Positions 8,541 to 17,921 of a DNA stretch of 64,000 bases are shown here, in pieces. The stretch lies in contig NZ_CP029551.1 in NCBI RefSeq assembly GCF_003173735.1, positions 4,169,001 to 4,233,000 on the forward strand, read 5' to 3'. Under the pieces are notes generated by a model. That model was not told the DNA's origin, ran no database searches, and saw only the letters and a program-made list of their open reading frames with translations. This DNA comes from Methylobacterium radiodurans (GTDB lineage Bacteria > Pseudomonadota > Alphaproteobacteria > Rhizobiales > Beijerinckiaceae). Position 1 is the stretch's first letter; each line of letters begins with the position of its first letter. Position numbers and translations under genes: made by a program.

Positions 8541-9875
8541 CTAGGCGGCGCAGGCACGTTCGAGGAAGGCGTCGATGTTCCGACGCAGGCTTGCCACCTC
8601 GCGGTCGAGGGCATCCTGCGCCGACGCGACGCTCCCGGTCGCCACCGAAGCCGACTCCGCGGATCGCGCCAGGGACATGATCGCCTCGCCCGTGACCCGT
8701 GTCCGCACCGCCGTCGATTGCACGGCCTGCGCGATCTCCGCCGTGACCGCGGCCTGCTCCTCGACGGCGGCGGCGATGGCCGTCGCGATGGCATCGACCT
8801 CCCCGATGCCGGCGGTCACCCCGTGGATGTCGGACGCGCTCCGTTGCGTCGCCTGCTGGACCGCCTCGATGCGTTGACCGATCTCCGTCGTCGCGCGCGA
8901 GGTCTGGTTGGCCAGCTCCTTCACCTCGGCGGCGACGACCGCGAACCCCCGACCCGCCTCCCCTGCACGCGCGGCCTCGATCGTCGCGTTCAGCGCGAGG
9001 AGGTTGGTCTGGCGCGCGATGCTGGCAATGAGCTCGACGACATTGTTGATCCCTGCGGTCTGCTCGATCAGGCCCTGCACCGACTCTCGGGCCCGTTGCG
9101 CGTCCAGCACGGCCTCCTGCGCGACATGCGCGGAGCGGGATGCCTGCTGCCCGATCTCCCGGACCGACGTCGCAAGCTCCTCGGTCGCCGCGGCGGTCGA
9201 CTGCATGGCGGCCGAGGTTTCATCCGCCGTGTGCATGACGCCTCCGGCGAGTTCGTTCACCTCGCCGGTCATCCCGGCAAGGGTCGCCGACGCCGCCGCG
9301 AGCGCGGTGTTCGCCTCCTCCGAGATCCGCAGGCTTTCCTGTACCGCTCCGGAGAAGGTCGAGACCGCCTCCGCCAGCGCGGTTCCGCGCCTTTGCCGCT
9401 CCTCGACCAAGACGTCCTGATAGACCGAGATGGCGAAGTCCATGTCGAGCATGACCGCCTTGTTCAGGGCCTTGACCTTGCCGGCCAGGGACACCCCCCT
9501 GAACCGGAACTTGGTGGCCAGGTGCTCGACGAGCGCGTTCAGGACGAAGGCGTACCCGCCGATGTACCAGCGCGGTTCGAGGCCGACCTTGTGATGGACG
9601 AGCCCGATGCGCCGGATGCCGGCCACGTAATCCTCGTCGAACCTCGCCGCGAAAAGGCGCTCCCAATGGTTGGACTGAGCCTTGACCAAACGATCCTAGT
9701 GCAGTCCGAGCAGCGCCTTCAGGTGTGGCGAGGTTTGCACCTTATCGTAGAAACGGGCGAGGATCGACGGAAGTGCGGGCGCGATGAGCGGCCAAAGGTG
9801 ATTCAGTTCAAGCCTTGTTTCGGGATCGATTCCGATGAAGTCGAGGCGCTCATCCAGTTGATATTGGTCGGACAT
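8541..9875 (-). pseudogene. Globin-coupled chemoreceptor split by an in-frame TAG
   Basis: Read leftward from ATG 9875 (MSDQYQLDERLDF) this is a HemAT-like aerotaxis receptor. A protoglobin domain carries the haem-pocket motif [16 protein letters not shown] with the expected proximal His. An MCP signalling domain follows, with [20 protein letters not shown] and the [11 protein letters not shown] region, and no membrane segment. Codon 60 is TAG (9696-9698), in the same frame on both sides: …[20 protein letters not shown]…. Apart from this one codon the frame is open for the whole length. Translation could restart at TTG 9689, giving 382 residues without the first globin helices. It may be a recent nonsense mutation, a read-through gene or a sequencing error; all other residues look under selection. 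Confidence 0.82.
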
Positions 9876-10380
9876 GATGTGTGCCTTGGCGCCGTCGCGG
9901 CTTGGTGTTGAAGATTTTTGGGCATACTGATGCGATTTGGTGAACGTTCCCTTCCCGGCTTTCCCTCGGCTCTTGGTCATCCCGGATGGGGATGGGCCGC
10001 TTCATGTCATCGACTGCGTGTTGACGGACATTCGGCTATCGGGAACAACGGGGTTAAGCCCCGACGCCCGACTGTCCGTTGCGGCGACCCGCCCGGGTTG
10101 ATCCGGAGCCCGCCGCATGACCCGGAGCACGAGGCCGGGTTGCCGGCGGTGGCCGAGGCGCGACGCCGCGGGGCCTAGCATCGCTGCGGGGCCCTCGGCT
10201 TCGAACGGGGCGTCCGCGCACGGGCGACGAACGCCAAGCTTCGCCGCCTTGACTGCCCGATGGACCCGAGCTCGCGTCCCGGCCTGTCGCAGACGTGCGA
10301 GAATGTCCGCCTAGGGCACGGCCGAATCCTTTTACAGGCTCGGCCACGCCTCAGGGTCGAGGAATGGGAGCAGGTCCTTC
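9876..10380. other. Intergenic region, no supported gene
   Basis: About 500 bases between the chemoreceptor start and the end of an unknown gene. No frame has recognisable sequence. The promoter of the leftward chemoreceptor should lie in the first 150 bases; no consensus is obvious. Confidence 0.45.
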
Positions 10381-10794
10381 TTAACCCCGCCCTTCGGCAG
10401 GGATCCGTCGCGGCGCGCCGCGCGTGCGTGCGCGCCAATCCATCTCGGCGAGGCCGCGCCGGCCGATCTCGGCGGTCGAGGCGCAGGCGTCCGGCAGGGC
10501 GAACGCCAGGTTGCCGATCGTCGTCGAGTACGCCGCCCGGACCGTCACGAGCGCGATTTGGCGCAGGCCGAGCCCGCGCTCCAGCATCGCCTTCGGCGTG
10601 GTGCGGTCCAAGGCGTTCAGCCTGTGGTTCAACCGCCTCGCCCTGCCGCCGGAGCGCAGCTTGCGGAGCCCTTCCTCCATGCCAACGAGACCAACGCCGC
10701 GCGCCTCGCCCAGCCGCACCGCCAAGCCGGTGACTGTCGAGCGCCGCACCCTCGTCATGGCGTTGCAGGCAAAGTCGAGGGATCTTGGGCTCAC
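10381..10794 (-). CDS. Unknown protein, coupled to the metallopeptidase gene
   Basis: A 137-residue frame starting at GTG 10794. The start overlaps the stop of the upstream peptidase gene (GTGA), which suggests translational coupling. Codon third positions are strongly G/C, as in coding DNA. The middle (about 45-110) is predicted helical, with segments such as LERGLGLRQIALVTV. The first 40 residues and the Arg-rich C-terminus look less protein-like, so this may be a truncated or fused remnant of a longer gene. I do not recognise a family. Confidence 0.5.
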   Translation of the reverse strand: MSPRSLDFACNAMTRVRRSTVTGLAVRLGEARGVGLVGMEEGLRKLRSGGRARRLNHRLNALDRTTPKAMLERGLGLRQIALVTVRAAYSTTIGNLAFALPDACASTAEIGRRGLAEMDWRARTRGAPRRIPAEGRG

Positions 10795-11906
10795 AACCTT
10801 CGACGAATGAGATCGTGGATGAAGCTCAACTTCGCGATCACGGGCGGAGCCAGCACGAAGGGGTAGAGGTCACGGTTGCCCATCGCCCGGTTCACCCCGT
10901 TCATCGCGAACACGAACGGGAACCACGCGGCCATGATCGGTTCGATCGTCTCGGCCGTGTACGGGTCGAAATCGATCGTCGCGGACATCGCCGCGCTCGC
11001 CTTCACGCACGGCCTGACCTGCAGCCCGAAGGCGCTCGCCATCTCCAGCGTGTCGACGATGTGCAGGTAGTGGGCCCAGGTCTCGGCGAAATCCTCCCAC
11101 GCGTGGGTGGTCGCGTAAGCGGAGACGTAGCGCTCCTGCCAGTCCGCCGGCGCACCGTTGGCGTGGTGGCGCTTCAGCGCCTCCGCGTAGTCCTCCCTGT
11201 CGTCGCCGAAAACGGCCCGGCAAGCGTCCAGCTTGCCTCGATCCCGTACGATGACGTCCCAGTAATGGTGGCCGACCTCGTGACGGAAGTGGCCGATCAG
11301 GGTGCGGTAGGGCTCACCCATGGACTTGCGCCGCTTCTCGCGCTCGACGTCGTCCGCCTCGACCAGGGCGATGGTGACGAGGCCATCGTCGTGGCCGGTC
11401 AGGACCTTCGGCCCCTGGGTTTCCGGCGGGTCAGAGAGGAAGTCGAACAGCAGGCCGTGCTCAGGATCCTCGGCGCGCGTCTTGAGCGGCAGGTCCCAAC
11501 GCAGGAGCTGGTAGAACAGGCGGTGTTTGGCCACCTCGATCTGCTGCCACGCGAGGAGCTGAGGCGGGTCGGAGGCGTTCGGGATCGTGCCGTTGTGGCG
11601 GCAGGCGAGGCAGAACTCCTGGTCGGAACCCGGTGGCACGAGCCAGTTGCAGGCCTCGTAGCCGGCATTGGCGCAGAAGCGGCTTGGACGATCGGGCACG
11701 GCGAGCGGCGTCCAGGTGTCGCCGCCTGCAGGCTCAAGAGCCGAGAGCGTTCCCGTCTCCGGGAGGTAGGCCAGCGTGTGGCCGCACTGCTCGCAGCTGC
11801 GATTCTCGAAGTAGAGGACGTTGCTGCAGGACTGACAGCCCCGCGGCAGTTGGGCGGAAGCGCCCCACGTCCTCGACCCGGCATCCGAAGGTCGCCGCGA
11901 AGGCAT
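10791..11906 (-). CDS. Zinc-ribbon putative metallopeptidase (DUF2248-like)
   Basis: About 350 residues are recognisable. A zinc ribbon near the N-terminus has CQSC then CEQC, 15 residues between the pairs. A later half holds GHFRHEVGHHYW, whose HEVGH is an HExxH zinc-protease motif (about residue 208). Family members of this zinc-ribbon/HExxH type are about 350-380 residues and are often found beside transglutaminase and ATP-grasp genes. The substrate is unknown. The only ATG (11906) lies inside the upstream PAS gene, and the first ~15 residues are merely its PAS codons read in another frame. The native start therefore seems lost. Product level may depend on translation running in from the PAS gene. 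Confidence 0.72.
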   Translation of the reverse strand: MPSRRPSDAGSRTWGASAQLPRGCQSCSNVLYFENRSCEQCGHTLAYLPETGTLSALEPAGGDTWTPLAVPDRPSRFCANAGYEACNWLVPPGSDQEFCLACRHNGTIPNASDPPQLLAWQQIEVAKHRLFYQLLRWDLPLKTRAEDPEHGLLFDFLSDPPETQGPKVLTGHDDGLVTIALVEADDVEREKRRKSMGEPYRTLIGHFRHEVGHHYWDVIVRDRGKLDACRAVFGDDREDYAEALKRHHANGAPADWQERYVSAYATTHAWEDFAETWAHYLHIVDTLEMASAFGLQVRPCVKASAAMSATIDFDPYTAETIEPIMAAWFPFVFAMNGVNRAMGNRDLYPFVLAPPVIAKLSFIHDLIRRRL

Positions 11907-12777
11907 CGTTCACGGCGATGAGGCGGAAGCCTTCGAGCTGCACGAGGGCGGTCGGCACCGGCGCGAGTTGGAAGGCCTTCGCGAACCGCTCCTCGCTCTG
12001 CCTGAGCGCTGCCTCCGCCTTCGAGCGATCCTCCAGGTCCGCGAAGGTGAACAACATGCAGGGTATGCCGCCCGGCATCTCGATGGGGTGGCCCGCCACG
12101 ATGACGTGCTTCTCCGCGTCGATCGGCACGCGCAGGCAGGCCTCCATCTGCGGGATGGTCCGGCCTTCGTGCAGGCGCGTCAGGGCAAGGTCGCGCCGTT
12201 CCGCCTCGCGCAGCACGTCGACCTCGCAAACGGTCCTGCCCAAGACCTCGTCGCGGGCGAAGCCCGTGAGCTGCAGGAAGCCCTTGTTGACCTTGACGAA
12301 GCGCAGGTCCGACAAGCGGCAGACAAGGGCGGGAGCCGGATTGGCCGCGAACGTTCGCTCGAAGCGGTTCTCGGCCTCGAACCGGTCCGTGACGTCCTGA
12401 AGGAGCAGCACGAGGCAGTCTGGTACGCCCTCGGAATCGTTGATGACCAAGCTGCGGATCCGGTGAACGCGCTTGCGCTGTTCGTTGTCGGCGCGAGCGA
12501 CCTCGACGAGCACGTCACGGAAGACCTCGCCTGCCATCACGCGTTCGACCGGAGGGTGCTTGCGCTTGCCTTCGTGCTGGTCACGGTACCGCACGATGAA
12601 GCGTTCGCGGAAGGCGTCGAGGTCGGAACCAAGATCCTCGAGCCGCGTGACACCGTACATGCTCGATGCCGCAGCATTCGCGTAGGTGAGCCTTTGGTCG
12701 GAGGCGATCTGAATGACGCCATCGCTCAACCCAGCGATGATCTGCTGCAGCTGTCCGCGATTGATCTGTTCGACCAT
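11734..12777 (-). CDS. PAS(x3) protein, C-terminus replaced
   Basis: A 347-residue protein with three PAS domains (about 8-125, 135-250 and 258-305) and no kinase, cyclase or other output domain. The N-terminal PAS has GVIQIASDQRLTYANAAAS, the second FVKVNKGFLQLTGF and the third LIAVNDAFAATFG. The third PAS stops abruptly near residue 303 (CRVEDV, about nt 11868). The last 44 residues are the antisense-free other frame of the neighbouring zinc-ribbon gene. This indicates a junction that removed the end of the sensor and the start of the peptidase gene. Whether the remaining sensor still works is unknown. Confidence 0.75.
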   Translation of the reverse strand: MVEQINRGQLQQIIAGLSDGVIQIASDQRLTYANAAASSMYGVTRLEDLGSDLDAFRERFIVRYRDQHEGKRKHPPVERVMAGEVFRDVLVEVARADNEQRKRVHRIRSLVINDSEGVPDCLVLLLQDVTDRFEAENRFERTFAANPAPALVCRLSDLRFVKVNKGFLQLTGFARDEVLGRTVCEVDVLREAERRDLALTRLHEGRTIPQMEACLRVPIDAEKHVIVAGHPIEMPGGIPCMLFTFADLEDRSKAEAALRQSEERFAKAFQLAPVPTALVQLEGFRLIAVNDAFAATFGCRVEDVGRFRPTAAGLSVLQQRPLLRESQLRAVRPHAGLPPGDGNALGS

Positions 12778-13034
12778 GTGCCAGCCGCCCGCTCCGATTG
12801 CCTCAGTGGTGACAACTCGCCAGCCTGAGGGTTGGAAGTCGCCGCACCGGCGATCGTGAACCGGGCGGTTGCCACTCGCTCATATTCGAAGGGCGAATGG
12901 AGGTTGAGCTACGTCCGGATCAACCATCTTCGCCGCCTTGAACGATGGGGAGTTTCGGAAATCGTGACACTTCGTCCCGTTGACGCGTCGACGGGCTGCT
13001 GATGCACGCCCTCTGCGTCCAGCAACGGTGTGCT

Positions 13035-13208
13035 TCACCGCCGTTTGCTGTTGACCGCCGCGTCGACGTCGGCGTGACCGGTATGGCCGCAGTTGATGCA
13101 AGTGAAGAGCGCTTGGCTCCGGCGGCTCCTGGCATCGACAACTTCGCGCGCCGCGCGAGTCGGCGACGTGAACGGCGCGGGCACAACCATGATCCTTGCA
13201 GCGGCCTT
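13035..13208 (-). pseudogene. TnpB fossil (IS200/IS605 family, zinc-ribbon end)
   Basis: Reading leftward, one frame gives VVPAPFTSPT… then VVDARSRRSQALFTC and INCGHTGHADVDAAVN before TGA 13037-13035. This is the C-terminal zinc ribbon of an IS200/IS605-type TnpB, where the usual first CxxC has decayed to SPTRAA while the second (CINC) survives. Upstream the frame meets a stop and no RuvC part is visible. Only the tail of the nuclease gene is left; no TnpA or element ends were found. Confidence 0.7.
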
Positions 13209-13366
13209 CAGAGGCGACCGGGCGGGATCCTACGTTCGCTTCCCGCGCAATGGCAGCGCCTGTTCGACCTCGTCTACATCCCTTCGGATCATGGTCACGC
13301 CCCGCATGACTTGAGCCAGGCAAGCGCCGCGTGTTCGGGCCTCGCACCGAAAGCGAGGGGTTCCGG

Positions 13367-16300
13367 TCAACCCGACCGCCGGGTAAGGCCTCTCCCTTTG
13401 CGAACGGCTTGCCTGTCCATCAGGAACCGGGGCACGCGCGAACCCGCCATCGGCTTGGCGTAGTGGTAGCCCTGGGCGTAGTTGCAGCCCATCGCGAGAA
13501 GACGCTCGGCTTGGCCGGCCGTCTCCACGCCCTCGGCCGTGACCTGCATGCCGAGGTTGCGCCCGAGCCCGATCACGGCGGCGACGATCGCCGCATCGTC
13601 ATGATCGCGCTCCATGTCGCGCACGAAGCTCTGGTCGACCTTGATGTGCCCGACCGGGAACTGCTTCAGGTGCGTGAGAGAGGCGAACCCGGTTCCGAAG
13701 TCGTCCAGCGTGATGAGCACGCCGGCCTCGTCCAGCTGCTGCAGCATCAGGGGGACGGCCTCGGAGCCGTGTCCGAGGAAAACCGTTTCGGTCACCTCCA
13801 CCTCGAGGGAACCCGCGGGGACGCCGTGCTCTTCCAGGACGGCCAGGATGCCGCCCGCAAGGTCCGGCTTGCGGAACTCGGCCGAGGCGAGGTTCACCGC
13901 CACCCGGCCGGACGCGAGGCCACGATCCTGCCACGCGCGCAGGTCGGTCGCGACTTGACGGAGCACGGATTCGCCGATCGCCGTCGCCAGCTCCGGCTCG
14001 TCGAAGGCCGATCCGAAGTAGCCCGGCGTCAGCAAGCCCTTCTCCGGATGCCTCCAGCGCGCCAACGCCTCGAAGCCGACGACCGTGCAGCGTGCGAGGC
14101 AGACCTTGGGCTGGTAGAAGGGCACGATCTGCCCTGCCTCGAGGGCTGCCCGGATCTCGCCGGCGACGGCGAGGCGCCTCTCGGCTTCGGCGCGCAACGC
14201 GGGCGTGAACACCACCGCTCGGCTCCGGCCTTCGGCCTTGGCTCGGTAGAGCGCTATGTCCGCGTCCTTCAAGAGGTCTCGTGCCGCGTGGTCGTGATCC
14301 GGATGGGCCGCGATGCCGATGCTCGCCTTGCATGCGAGCCGATGCTCCCGGTGCCGGAAGGGCTGTGCGAGCCTCTCGATCAGAGCCTTCGCATGGCCGA
14401 CGGCATGCTCCAGGCGAAGCGGCTCGACGACGATCAGCGCGAACTCGTCGCTGCCGAGGCGGGCCAGGGTGTCCTCCGCCCGCAGGCCCTCGCCCAGACG
14501 GTGGGCGGCCTCCACCAGCACCGCGTCCCCGCTGTCATGGCCGAGGCTGTCGTTCACGTCCTTGAAATCGTCGAGGTCGACCAGCAGCAGGCTCACGCTG
14601 GACCCTTCCCGCCCGGCTTGTTCGAGTGCCTGTTCCAGGCGCTCCTGGAACAGGCGACGATTGGGCAGGCCGGTGAGCGCGTCGTGGTTCGCCGAGCGCC
14701 ACGCCTGTTCCTCGGCCAGCTTGCGTTCGGTGATGTCGCAGCTGACGCCGACGACGCGTTCGTCGTCGACCCGCTCGGCCCAGGCGCTCAGCCAGAGCGT
14801 CCGGCCCGACGGCGTGACGTACCTGAACTCCCGATGGACATAAGCCTCTGCACCGCCGAAGGCCGCCCGGATCTCGGCCCGCTCGTCCGGATGCACGTGG
14901 TCGAGAAAAGCCGTCGTCGGGCCGGAGCCGATCCCGAGCAGCTCGATCGCGCTCTCGGACCGAAGGCTCTGGCCGGTGACGAGGTTCTGCTCCCAGGCCA
15001 CCATCCGCCCGGCACGTAGGGCAAGCCGCAGACGCTCCTCGCTGGCGCGCAGGGCCGCGTCGGAGCGACGTTTCTCCGTCACGTCGTGCATGGCACCGAT
15101 CATGCGCACCGCGCGACCCCATCGGTCGCGGATCGCGAAGCCGCGGTCGATCACTTCCGCGTAGCCGCCGTCGCCACGCGCGAAGCGGTACTCCGCGATC
15201 CAGCGGCATTGATCGCCGTCGAGGGCTTCCTCGAAGGAGGCGAGAACGCGCGCGCGGTCCTCCGGGTGGATCTTGCTCTTCCACCACGCGCCGCTTGTTT
15301 CGTGCTCGATGCCGTCGTAGCCGAACAGGCGCCGCGTCGCCTCGCTCCACACGATATGATCCGACACGAGGTCGTAGTCCCAGATCGCGTCCTCGGTCGC
15401 CAGCAAGGCCAGTCGGTAACGCTCCTCGACGGTCGAGGAAGAGTTGTCCGCGTGCCGGTGGCGGCGCTCCCCCGCGCCGGCTCCGACCGCGGGGGATTCG
15501 CGGTGCGCCGGCTCATGCCCATGCAGGCAGTAGGTGTTCCGCCCCGCTGCCTTGGCACGGTAAAGGGCCTGATCGGCACGAGCGTAGAGCAGGTCGGGAT
15601 CGGCGGCGTCCGACGGAGCAAGCGCTATGCCGATGCTGATGCCGATCCCCGTCGGGTAGCCGTCGAGGTGAACGGGCGACGCCATCGCCGTGATAAGCCG
15701 ACGAGCCAGGCAGATGGCCTCCTCGGGCCTCCCGTTGGCGCCTCGGAGAACGACGAATTCGTCCCCGCCGAGGCGGGCGGCCACGTCATCGATCCGCAAC
15801 TCCGACCTGATCCGGTCCGCCACCGCGCACAGCAGGCTGTCGCCTGCCTGATGACCCAGGGTGTCGTTGACGCGCTTGAATCGGTCGAGATCGAGGCAGA
15901 GCAGGGCGAAGCCGCCGCTGCGCCCGGACCGGGCGATCTCCTGTTCGAGCCGCTCGCGAAACAGAAGCCGATTGGGCAGGCCGGTGAGCGGATCGTGGCG
16001 AGCGATGTGCGCCAACCGCGCCTCGGTCTCCTTGCGTTGCGAGATGTCCCGCAGGAACGCGTTGAAGGTGGTCACGCCACCTGCGGTGTCGAGGGACAGC
16101 GCGACCTCGACCGGGAACTCGGTTCCGTCTCGACGCAGGGCCGCGAGCTCGAAGCGCTGTTTGCCCAGAACGTCGCCCCGGCGGGTCTGCAGGTAACGTT
16201 CGACCCCGCGGGCATGGGCGGCGCGGTGGCCCGGGGGCACGATCGTCTCGGCCAGGCAGCGTCCCAGCACCTCGGCCGCCGACCAGCCGAAGGTCGCCTC

Positions 16301-16897
16301 CGCGGCCGGATTCCAATGCGTGATCCGCCCGGCCGCGTCCATGCTCACGAACGCGTCCTGCGCGGTCGCGAGCACTTGGTGGTAACGCTGGGCGTTCTCG
16401 CGTGCGGTTCGCGCGTCGCGCCAAGCCCGCAGGTACGCCACGACGACCTTCGCGAGATCCTGGAGCTGTTCCCTCTGCTCGGCCGAGAAGGTCCTGGGCC
16501 GCCTGTCGAGGACACAGAGCGAGCCGACGTTGAGCCCCGGGCCGAGGACGAGCGGCGCACCGGCATAGAAGCGGACGCCCGCCTCGCCCGCAACCAAGGG
16601 AAGGGCGGAGAAGCGCTCGTCCGTCCTGGCATCCTCGACCACCAGGACGTCCTCCGAGAGGATGGCGTAGGTGCAGAAGGATTCCTCGCGGGGTGTACCG
16701 TCCAGGGTCAAGCCGCATTTGGCCTTGAGCCACTGGCGCCTTTCGTCGACGAGCGACACGTACGCGACCGGAGCGTCGAAGAGGGTTTGCGCGATGCGGC
16801 AAACCGCGTCGTACTGCGGCTCCGGCGCGGACCCGATCACGTCCAGGGCGTGCAACGCGTCAAGGCGATCTTTCTCGTTCGGATGCAGCGGGGACAT
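13367..16897 (-). CDS. GAF-PAS-GGDEF-PAS-PAS-GGDEF-EAL c-di-GMP protein
   Basis: A 1176-residue soluble protein with two diguanylate cyclase-type domains and one phosphodiesterase domain. Order: GAF (about 5-165, FYAGAPL), PAS (175-300), GGDEF-1 (305-465, intact GGDEF at G377 with RIDD inhibitory site), PAS (495-620), PAS (625-735), GGDEF-2 (740-905, degenerate GSDEF at G815 with RAED inhibitory site) and EAL (915-1165). The EAL signature EALARW begins at about E943, and TETV, DDFGTG, KVDQSF and AEGVET are all present. It could synthesise c-di-GMP at GGDEF-1 and degrade it at EAL, with GGDEF-2 perhaps regulatory. ATG 16897 is chosen because GAF homology starts at MSPLHPNEKDRLDAL; the frame stays open upstream to 17251. 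Two cyclase domains in one chain is uncommon. Confidence 0.92.
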   Translation of the reverse strand: MSPLHPNEKDRLDALHALDVIGSAPEPQYDAVCRIAQTLFDAPVAYVSLVDERRQWLKAKCGLTLDGTPREESFCTYAILSEDVLVVEDARTDERFSALPLVAGEAGVRFYAGAPLVLGPGLNVGSLCVLDRRPRTFSAEQREQLQDLAKVVVAYLRAWRDARTARENAQRYHQVLATAQDAFVSMDAAGRITHWNPAAEATFGWSAAEVLGRCLAETIVPPGHRAAHARGVERYLQTRRGDVLGKQRFELAALRRDGTEFPVEVALSLDTAGGVTTFNAFLRDISQRKETEARLAHIARHDPLTGLPNRLLFRERLEQEIARSGRSGGFALLCLDLDRFKRVNDTLGHQAGDSLLCAVADRIRSELRIDDVAARLGGDEFVVLRGANGRPEEAICLARRLITAMASPVHLDGYPTGIGISIGIALAPSDAADPDLLYARADQALYRAKAAGRNTYCLHGHEPAHRESPAVGAGAGERRHRHADNSSSTVEERYRLALLATEDAIWDYDLVSDHIVWSEATRRLFGYDGIEHETSGAWWKSKIHPEDRARVLASFEEALDGDQCRWIAEYRFARGDGGYAEVIDRGFAIRDRWGRAVRMIGAMHDVTEKRRSDAALRASEERLRLALRAGRMVAWEQNLVTGQSLRSESAIELLGIGSGPTTAFLDHVHPDERAEIRAAFGGAEAYVHREFRYVTPSGRTLWLSAWAERVDDERVVGVSCDITERKLAEEQAWRSANHDALTGLPNRRLFQERLEQALEQAGREGSSVSLLLVDLDDFKDVNDSLGHDSGDAVLVEAAHRLGEGLRAEDTLARLGSDEFALIVVEPLRLEHAVGHAKALIERLAQPFRHREHRLACKASIGIAAHPDHDHAARDLLKDADIALYRAKAEGRSRAVVFTPALRAEAERRLAVAGEIRAALEAGQIVPFYQPKVCLARCTVVGFEALARWRHPEKGLLTPGYFGSAFDEPELATAIGESVLRQVATDLRAWQDRGLASGRVAVNLASAEFRKPDLAGGILAVLEEHGVPAGSLEVEVTETVFLGHGSEAVPLMLQQLDEAGVLITLDDFGTGFASLTHLKQFPVGHIKVDQSFVRDMERDHDDAAIVAAVIGLGRNLGMQVTAEGVETAGQAERLLAMGCNYAQGYHYAKPMAGSRVPRFLMDRQAVRKGRGLTRRSG

Positions 16898-17153
16898 GCA
16901 CGATCTCACCGGGGCGGGCTGCCTGGCGAGCGCCCCTACCTCGGGGCACGCTATGCAACCGCTGGTTAATGGAAGGTCATGGCACGCACGCGTTTCGGGG
17001 AGACGGTCGTCGGGGATACCAGCCTTTGCGCCCTTGCCGTCGACCATCGTGCGCAGCCGGTCGCGGTCGTAGTCCGCATCGCCCGGAAGGAGGTCGGAGG
17101 GCCGGGGCGTCATCTGAACCGCGGTCTGCGACCTGGAATGGCATGCGCGGGAC

Positions 17154-17402
17154 ATGAACCGGCGCCGCCTCGCGTCCGAGCCGCCGGCTCCGGATCGGAT
17201 CGAGTTCAGGTTACCCCGCGAGGAGGACGAGAAGGTCTCGCTCGCGGCCACGGTGATCGCGAGGGTCGCGGCGGCCGGGGCCGACCCGGACGTGGATGCC
17301 GAGACGTTGGCGCTTCATGCGGACGAGAAGAGCTTGTCGGCGATGCTGGCGCTGGCTGAGCCGGTCACGGACATCCGCGGCTACCTGGTGAGAACGGGGT
17401 GA
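17154..17402 (+). CDS. Small unknown acidic protein
   Basis: An 82-residue frame with strongly coding-like codon usage, diverging from the large c-di-GMP gene. The middle (DEKVSLAATVIARVAAAG) is predicted helical. The rest is acidic, and no membrane segment or known motif is seen. ATG 17154 follows GGGAC, a weak ribosome binding site. I do not recognise it. Confidence 0.5.
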   Translation: MNRRRLASEPPAPDRIEFRLPREEDEKVSLAATVIARVAAAGADPDVDAETLALHADEKSLSAMLALAEPVTDIRGYLVRTG

Positions 17403-17452
17403 CGCTGCCGGCGTCGGGCGCTTGAAGAAGCGCGTGATCCCAACCGTTCGAG

Positions 17453-17500
17453 GCGCAAGCCTAAGGCAATGGCGCAAGCCTAAGGCGATGGCGGAAGCCG
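17453..17500. repeat. Tandem 19-bp repeat, about 2.5 copies
   Basis: GGCGCAAGCCTAAGGCAAT (17453-17471) is followed directly by GGCGCAAGCCTAAGGCGAT (17472-17490) and a partial GGCGGAAGCC (17491-17500). The copies differ by one base. It lies between two small plus-strand genes and inside no convincing frame. It may be replication slippage or a multi-site operator. Confidence 0.6.
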
Positions 17501-17636
17501 AGCGTCCGCAACTCTCGGGCGTGCGGGCCGCACGGCGGCGTCCGAGAGATGCGCTCACATTTGTACCTTTGCCGAGGGAGCATCCAGCCTCCTGCCGCGT
17601 TGGTTCAAGGGGCGCGTCTGAGCCAGGAGGCCGGCG

Positions 17637-17921
17637 ATGCTCTGGCGCCGAGAACTCCACACGAGTTCAAGCGGTGACCGGTGGTTCCTCGCGCGGGACA
17701 CCGCGCCGGATCGCCCATACATCCTGCACGAGCCCGATGCGGCCTCGGGCGGCCTGCCGAGCCAGATCGAGATCGGCTCCTTCCTGGTGACAGGCAAGGA
17801 AGGCCCTGAACACCGGGAGCTTGTGCGACTGATCGGAACGCTGGCGGAAGGCGGCGTCCTCGTGACACCGCCCGTTGAGCAGGCACGCTCGCACTGGATC
17901 CCGTCGCATGGTCTGGGTTGA
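17637..17921 (+). CDS. Small conserved-looking unknown protein
   Basis: A 94-residue protein, MLWRRELHTSSSGDRWFLAR at its start. Its RWFLARD…PYILHEPD…LPSQIEIG pattern reminds me of a small protein common in rhizobia and methylobacteria; this is recollection of a family, not a search result. It is predicted to be a small beta-rich soluble protein with a helical end (EHRELVRLIGTL). GAGG sits about 10 bases before the ATG. The function is unknown; it stands alone on the plus strand. Confidence 0.7.
   Translation: MLWRRELHTSSSGDRWFLARDTAPDRPYILHEPDAASGGLPSQIEIGSFLVTGKEGPEHRELVRLIGTLAEGGVLVTPPVEQARSHWIPSHGLG

Noticed and set aside
15086..16969. A 627-codon plus-strand frame opposite the double-GGDEF gene
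   Set aside because: No recognisable sequence; opposite strand encodes intact GAF, PAS and GGDEF domains.
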